Of a DNA stretch of 64,000 nucleotides, positions 59,254-64,000 are shown piece after piece. A model generated the notes under the pieces. That model did no database searches. It worked only from the letters and a program-made list of their open reading frames with translations, and was not told the origin of the DNA. The position numbers were made by a program, and so were the translations under genes. Location: assembly GCA_033977485.1 (NCBI GenBank), contig CM066998.1:58990274-59054273 (forward strand), in the 5' to 3' direction. The DNA is from Hydrangea macrophylla (taxonomy: Eukaryota; Streptophyta; Magnoliopsida; Cornales; Hydrangeaceae). The number at the start of each line of letters is the position of its first letter. The first letter of the stretch is position 1.

Positions 59254-59302
59254 TGGTCTGCGAAACTAGAGATTCTGGGTTCGATCCCCAGCAGAGTCGC
59301 GA
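59254..59302 (+). other. tRNA-Arg 3'-half sequence containing the element C PBS
   Basis: 59285-59302 is the complement of TGGCGACTCTGCTGGGGA (one change, CCA tail reads CGA), i.e. the PBS for minus-strand synthesis, three bases from the LTR. In plus orientation the similarity does not stop at 18 bases: T-arm CTGGGTTCGATCCCCAG (59275-59291), variable region AGAGATT, and an anticodon arm with loop CTGCGAA (59258-59264) all follow the layout of plant tRNA-Arg (ACG) as I recall it. There is no 5' half, so it is not a tRNA gene. Element B has only the 18-base PBS. Confidence 0.65.
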
Positions 59303-59305
59303 GAT

Positions 59306-62040
59306 TGTGGATACCGGTATTTGGGCCCACTTTTTAAACATTTTCAAATATTTTTCAAATTCCAAATTCAAAATCAAAGAGTCGCCACTTAATTTGTTTT
59401 AGAAAAATTAAGAAACCATTTTGAAAGAAAACTGATCTTTTGCGAAACCAAGATAATCTGGGTCCGGGGATTATGGAATGAAAGGGGAAGGAGCCCGGCG
59501 GACTAAAACACCCCCTTTCATCCTATCTCGTGATATGCCTCTACTCATCATCCCTTTTAATCGAATTAATAATCTAAGTGTGCCCTCAACTAATACATAT
59601 ATATAAATAATACATTACACAAGCATGTTGAAAAGGGTGCAAGATTGCTAACGACAAAATATCATTCATAAGCCACATAGTTCAAATAGCAAGCAAGATG
59701 ATGTGCAAATAGGGAACTAGGAAACTTACCCGGGATCCAGTTGCGAATTTAAACGTGCAATGCATACATATAAAATAAATCTAAAAAAAAGTCTCTAACG
59801 CATATAAACACATAAGGCAAGACCTAGTCTAAGGTGTCGTGCACGGAGTCGAGAATCAAGAAAATCAACAAATAGAATAAACTAGAGAAGAGATGAGAAA
59901 TTGTACTTCAAATGCGCTACAAAACAAAGATTAGTCCACGTTCTTCATATAATAATATGATATCAAACAATCAATCATAATCCTCTAGCTTAGATCTATT
60001 AAGCATGAAATCCAACTTTATCCAATAGCTAGTTCTAATCATAAGCATTAATGTACATGAATGAATGAATGTGAACAAGAATAAAACATGGATTTATTCA
60101 CTAATTTGGATCACTTAGCCTCTGGATTTAAGCTAAATTATCATTATTCAAAGTATGATTTGGGTCCCAAGACATTAGGAGACCATTTGAGTTGAAATAA
60201 ATAAGATTAGACAAAAACAGTAGCAGTTTTTTATGAATTACAGAGAGCAGACCAGATCTTAAAAAATGGAAAAACCATACTTTCAACGGTTGGATCTTAA
60301 TGATTTTTGGATATGATATGTCTCTGTGAGTCTCGTTTATAACCCAAAAAGAAAATCAAGGTTTGAACGGTTAGATCTCTGAGAATATGAAAAACACTAG
60401 ACATCACTCAGGAATCTGCAACTCTCTGTCCAGAGATCTTGTACGATTTTCTAAAAATAGCAAAAAGATAAAAAAACACTTAGATCTTTTTAGGGTATCT
60501 TCCTAACACATCAAGGTACTTAGAAAAAAGTATTAGAGACCCGGGAAACTTCGTTAAAGTTCTGATTTATTAATTTCAAAATGGACTTACTGTTCTAAAA
60601 TTTTGGACAGAGAGTTGCATGTTTTGAAATCATAAGACCAAACCATCTTAGGCATGGAATTTCATCAAGACAAAAATCACAGAGGTATTTAAATGGGTTA
60701 TGAACCTCCTCCAATTGGTCTCATCCATTTCCAATGAATCATGACTCTATAAAAAATCTTTGATCACAATTGGTTTATGGATTCACTACACCTTTGTTAA
60801 GTTGATGTTCATAGTTTAAAACCAAATTGATATATGATCCTAGAAAGGACTAGAATCAAGTTTGATGATGATTAATGGGACAAATGATGAAGTAGGGAGA
60901 AATCCTAGATTCAACCTTGATGGATTCCTATCATAGATCACATAGTTGGAGATCTAGCAAGAAAATCCTAAGGTCTTACTTGATCATATGAATTTTGGAT
61001 ACAAATTATGAAAATCTACATCTACTTCCTCTCTCAAACATATGATCCTTAAGGAATATAGATCCATGAACCTTATTCTCCTCTCAAATTAATGGTCCTT
61101 GGAGAATATAGAGTCATTTTATTATTTCTCCTACCAAGTAAATGGTCCTTGGAGACAAAATGACATCCCAACTACATAAACCTCCATGGAATATTGCATG
61201 AATTCCATGAGATTTTTAGTAAGGAGGTTCCAAACCATGAATTAAGATTTAAATTCAACCAACTACATGTAGAGATGATCATAATCCACTTTAATCCCCA
61301 TATAAATCATAAGATCATAGGGAATTAGAGGATCAAACTCAAAGAAATCTAATGAGACATTAAAGATCTCATAAATCTCTTGAGAAGAATATAAACAAAG
61401 GAAAAGAAAATCAAATGTTATTTGAAAATTTCAAGTCAAAACTCTTTTATTCATAAATCCAAAGTTCTCTTTTGAATCCAAATTAATGAAACACCATGAG
61501 ATTCAATCACAAATTCTAAGTGGTGTGTGATGAAATGAGGTAGGAAGAGAGGTTTTGAAAATGTGTAAAAGTCCTAGATCTAAGAATTTGTGATTGAATT
61601 TCCTAATTTTACCAAGTGATTGAGAGGTTACCTCCAAGACCTCAAAGATTACTTCTATTCCTTGTGAAATGCTTCCAAGAATCTTCAAAATTCTTCTTCA
61701 ATTCTTCAAGTTCTTCAAGAAATTCTATCTTCTTCCTCTCAATTCTCTCTCTATAACTCTTGTATTTCTCTCTTTTTGATTCAAAAATATGTGGAAGTCC
61801 CTCAAAATGAAGATGAAAGTTTGTTTATATAGACTACCATCTCAAGGTTATATGGGTAAATTCGGGTGAAAACCCATGTACAAAGTTTTCTTCTAGAACA
61901 TGTGAGAAAAGCAGTCTGTTACAGCGCGCGGCACTTGACGAATTGCCAGCGGCACTCGCTGAATACCACGCAGCACTCGATGAGTGTCGGGCGGCACTCG
62001 ATGAGTGCTGGGTGGCACTCACTGAATGCCACGCGGCACT
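59306..62040 (-). repeat. Element C 5' LTR, truncated
   Basis: Matches 48799-51515 of the 3' LTR almost base for base. It breaks at 62040 inside the palindromic array, so about 520 bp including the LTR start are missing. It has six array units instead of five, and a TATA box at 61824-61832 (minus). Confidence 0.9.
61824..62039 (-). promoter_or_regulatory. Element C 5' LTR promoter: six 21-bp units and TATA box
   Basis: Cores begin at 61930, 61951, 61972, 61993, 62014 and 62035, an exact 21-bp period; one unit (CTCGATGAGTG type) is an extra copy compared with the 3' LTR. CTATATAAAC on the minus strand lies at about 61823-61832. Confidence 0.7.
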
Positions 62041-62050
62041 TTTTTTAACA

Positions 62051-63355
62051 TGTATTCATGTTTGATATGAAAAGCATGTGTTAGTTTATAAATACATATT
62101 GTGTTATTCATATTGGGCAATTGTATTGATAAGTAGGCCCCATAGCATGGTGATATGTATTTGAGCATATTATGTTGCTTATTTGGGTCAAAGGAGCACG
62201 TGGTTACTGAGCCATTTTGTGGAGACGATATATGCATTTAGGTCGCATGATTGAAGAGAAGAATCGTGAGTCTTACCCTTTCGCGTGGATTTATTGGTGA
62301 GGAGTCGCGGATTGGGAGTATGGGATGTACACGTGAGGCTCCGAAGAGTAGTATGAAATGTAGAGATGTGAATCCGAGCATGTTTATCATTCATGTACAT
62401 TTGTTGTTTTATTCACTAAGCATTAGCTTAAACAAATCAAAAATGTGTGGTTATTCAAATAACCATTGCAGGTATAAATTCTGGCGAGGAATCGGAAAAG
62501 CGATCGCGAGATGTTGGGAGTTCACTTATAAGGCGGCATATAGATGTTTATCTCGTAGTTTTGTAATCAAATAGTTTAATTCCTTTATTTTGATTAAGGA
62601 ACTTATAATAGAATCGAATGATAATTCTGTAATAGAATTTGGATAATAGAAGCTCTGGTTATGTTTGAACGTTATAAAATATCGCGTATGTCTTTTCATA
62701 TGTTGGAGTTGTGAAAGAACTCATGAGCTTGGATTTAATTATGTAAAGGAGTCAATAGTTCATGTTTATTCAAGATTTGTAGCATTATTGAGATTTGTGC
62801 CAAATGTGTCCTTAACGTGTTCAGTAAACGATTTCCCTCAAGTAACATGATATATATGTCTAAATAACTTTCATAAAGTTTCAAAAGAAACAAAATTGGA
62901 TAGTACACTTTTTGTCCTGTCGAAAGTTGGACAGAAACTAGTGGTTTCGCTGTCAAGGGACTTTCGACCGGTCGAATGCCCCTCTGCTTGTAACTTTAGC
63001 AAAGTCACCTGGTCGATGGGACTTTTGACTGGTCGAGAGGGACATTCGACCGGTCGAGATGTCCCCTGCCAGCTTAGTTAGTTCTTTTACTTCTAAACAT
63101 TTTCAAAAGTTCTAATTACAAACTTAAGCTTCTTTTGGGACCTTTTTGAAGGAAAACTGGTTAGATTGAATTTTGAAGCCTCCGGACGAAAAGTTTATTT
63201 TTGGTTGACTCCAGTACGTACTAGAATGAGAGTTATGTTTCTTTTTCGCTGTGAGTGTTCTTAAAACTAATTCTTTGGGAACGTTAATGAATTGGAGTAG
63301 CCTCGGTGGCATGCCACGAGCTCCGATTCTGCTATTATGGGACCGGGCTGTAACA
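62051..63355 (+). repeat. Element F 5' LTR (left boundary uncertain)
   Basis: The right end TGTAACA is set by the PBS. The first TG that could open it is at 62051 (TGTATTCATG); the ten bases 62041-62050 fit neither C nor F. A palindrome cluster lies at 62964-63060. No LTR partner is in the window to confirm the left end. Confidence 0.5.
62964..63062 (+). repeat. TCGACCGGTCGA palindrome cluster in the element F LTR
   Basis: TTCGACCGGTCGAA at about 62964-62977 and CATTCGACCGGTCGAGA at about 63044-63060, with weaker forms CTGGTCGATGGGAC and TGACTGGTCGAGAGGGAC between (about 63010-63042). The spacing is irregular. Confidence 0.65.
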
Positions 63356-63359
63356 TTTA

Positions 63360-63372
63360 GCGGTATTAGAGC
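63360..63372 (+). other. Element F primer binding site (worn)
   Basis: GCGGTATTAGAGC against the standard TGGTATCAGAGC (initiator tRNA-Met) with two changes in the 12-mer, four bases after the LTR end. Confidence 0.6.
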
Positions 63373-63584
63373 TATAGGTTAAGAGCCTTGGAAACGAGTG
63401 ACGATATATGTTGAGTGACGTCGAGTGGAGTGGGAAATCGTAACGAAAATATTGATCATTGTAGAAATGATTCATATGGTTGCATTTATTGATTGTGATG
63501 GTGAACTGTGCACATATATATCTTGCGGCATAGCATGCATTGTCTTTATGCATTGAACCTATCAGAATGAGTATTTGAAACATT

Positions 63585-63794
63585 ATGGCTGATCTGATAA
63601 GAGAGTTTTCACCGCATTCGCGGATGGACCAAATAGTGAACATGGTAGGAAATTTTGTTCAAGCCATAAGTGAACAAGACAAGATGAACATTCAAGCTCC
63701 ACCAAGTGAGGTTCAATATAATAATGCACCATCAGTACCAATACCTCAACACGTGATTATAGAACAATTCCATAAACAATATGAGATTAGATGA
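63585..63794 (+). pseudogene. Element F gag, N-terminal fragment
   Basis: A 69-codon frame: MADLIREFSPHSRMDQIVNM, then VQAISEQDKMN and VIIEQFHKQYEIR, then a stop. The position after the leader and the TIEQF-like end suit the start of a chromoviral gag. The expected capsid domain does not follow in frame, so the copy is broken or the frame shifts near 63790. No known domain is fully present. Confidence 0.45.
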
Positions 63795-64000
63795 TGCTCA
63801 GATTACTGTGTGTGTCGTGGACACTGTAGAGTTGCCGAAGGTGATAAATGATATCATCTTGGTAACCATTTGATTTTCAAAATCTTAAATCGTAAAAAGT
63901 TTTCAATACCGATGGGAACGTGTTTTCTTTTAGTACGAGGTAGAGATAGAATTTGGATGGTAAACAGTAAAATAAGTTTGATGGTGGTTCACATGTTGAA

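Larger units (their letters stand above)
48799..62040 (-). mobile_element. Element C: pol-deleted Tat retrotransposon
   Basis: 3' LTR 48799-52034, PPT 52035-52048, interior with gag on the minus strand, PBS 59285-59302, and 5' LTR from 59306, cut at 62040. The two LTRs are near-identical by eye over 2.7 kb with scattered single changes, far closer to each other than either is to the element A LTR, so this is the youngest Tat insertion here. Protease, RT, RNase H and integrase are deleted. It sits inside element A gag; the right-hand target duplication is lost. Confidence 0.85.
62041..64000 (+). mobile_element. Element F: Ty3/Gypsy, probably chromoviral, running off the window
   Basis: An LTR ending TGTAACA at 63355, a worn PBS just after it, a leader and a gag start at 63585, all in plus orientation. 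The wording around the PBS (TATTAGAGCTATAGGTTAAGAG) is typical of plant Tekay/Del-like chromoviruses. The 3' part lies outside the window. It adjoins the broken element C LTR at 62040/62041. Confidence 0.6.

Noticed and set aside
59271..59291. tRNA gene suggested by the GGTTCGATCC T-loop
   Set aside because: There is no D-arm or 5' acceptor half, and the block abuts an LTR as a PBS; treated as primer-derived sequence.
61834..62048. Ser/Ala/His-rich repeat proteins at 61834-62022 and 61866-62048
   Set aside because: Both strands are open because the 21-bp unit is a multiple of three and self-complementary; not coding.

Overview
This is plant nuclear DNA, almost certainly from an angiosperm with a repeat-rich genome. 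The window is AT-rich, no long open reading frame belongs to a clear host gene, and from about 6.5 kb onward nearly every base can be assigned to nested LTR retrotransposons. Species cannot be told from the sequence. All coding remnants are interrupted by stops, frameshifts, deletions or later insertions.

Layout. 1-767 is plain AT-rich DNA. 768-2866 is a Mutator-like non-autonomous DNA element with ~360-bp terminal inverted repeats and a 9-bp target duplication, followed by a small MITE (2890-3074) and intergenic DNA. 5862-6566 holds a broken plant mobile domain (PMD) gene cut off by the first retrotransposon. From 6567 a large minus-strand Ty3/Gypsy element of the Tat type (element A) begins: 3' LTR (6567-20686), a spacer, two genes lying antisense to the element (a PMD gene with introns, 22154-24474, and a DUF7745-like gene, 25163-41789), then integrase, two RNases H, reverse transcriptase, protease and gag on the minus strand (42451-48798). 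Element A is interrupted by: a Ty1/Copia element (8676-19785, TSD ATGAG) in its 3' LTR, whose own 5' LTR carries a 2.8-kb Tat LTR fragment (E, 16010-18834); a plus-strand Tat-family element without pol (B, 25172-40699, TSD CTCCC), whose 3' LTR holds a solo LTR (37125-38755, TSD ATAAC); a small DNA element in gag (48130-48312); and a minus-strand, pol-deleted Tat element (C, 48799-62040) in gag. From 62041 a plus-strand Ty3/Gypsy, probably chromoviral, element (F) runs out of the window.

How the parts work together. Gag, protease, RT, RNase H and integrase remnants are the replication machinery. B and C keep recognisable LTR, PBS and PPT signals but have lost most coding sequence, so they look like passengers copied by relatives. 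The antisense PMD and DUF7745 genes fit the extra-ORF pattern of Tat elements.

Best candidates for something undescribed: (1) arrays of 21-22-bp GC-rich self-complementary units just upstream of the TATA box in five Tat-family LTRs of three elements plus fragment E, and also upstream of both antisense genes, with other palindromic CpG-rich clusters in the unrelated LTRs; (2) a conserved ~36-nt nested hairpin present ten times in the Tat elements, with a compensatory change; (3) in element C, a PBS that continues through the T-arm and anticodon arm of a tRNA-Arg, with G where the gene should have A34, as expected if inosine was reverse transcribed; (4) intron-bearing antisense genes inside a retroelement.
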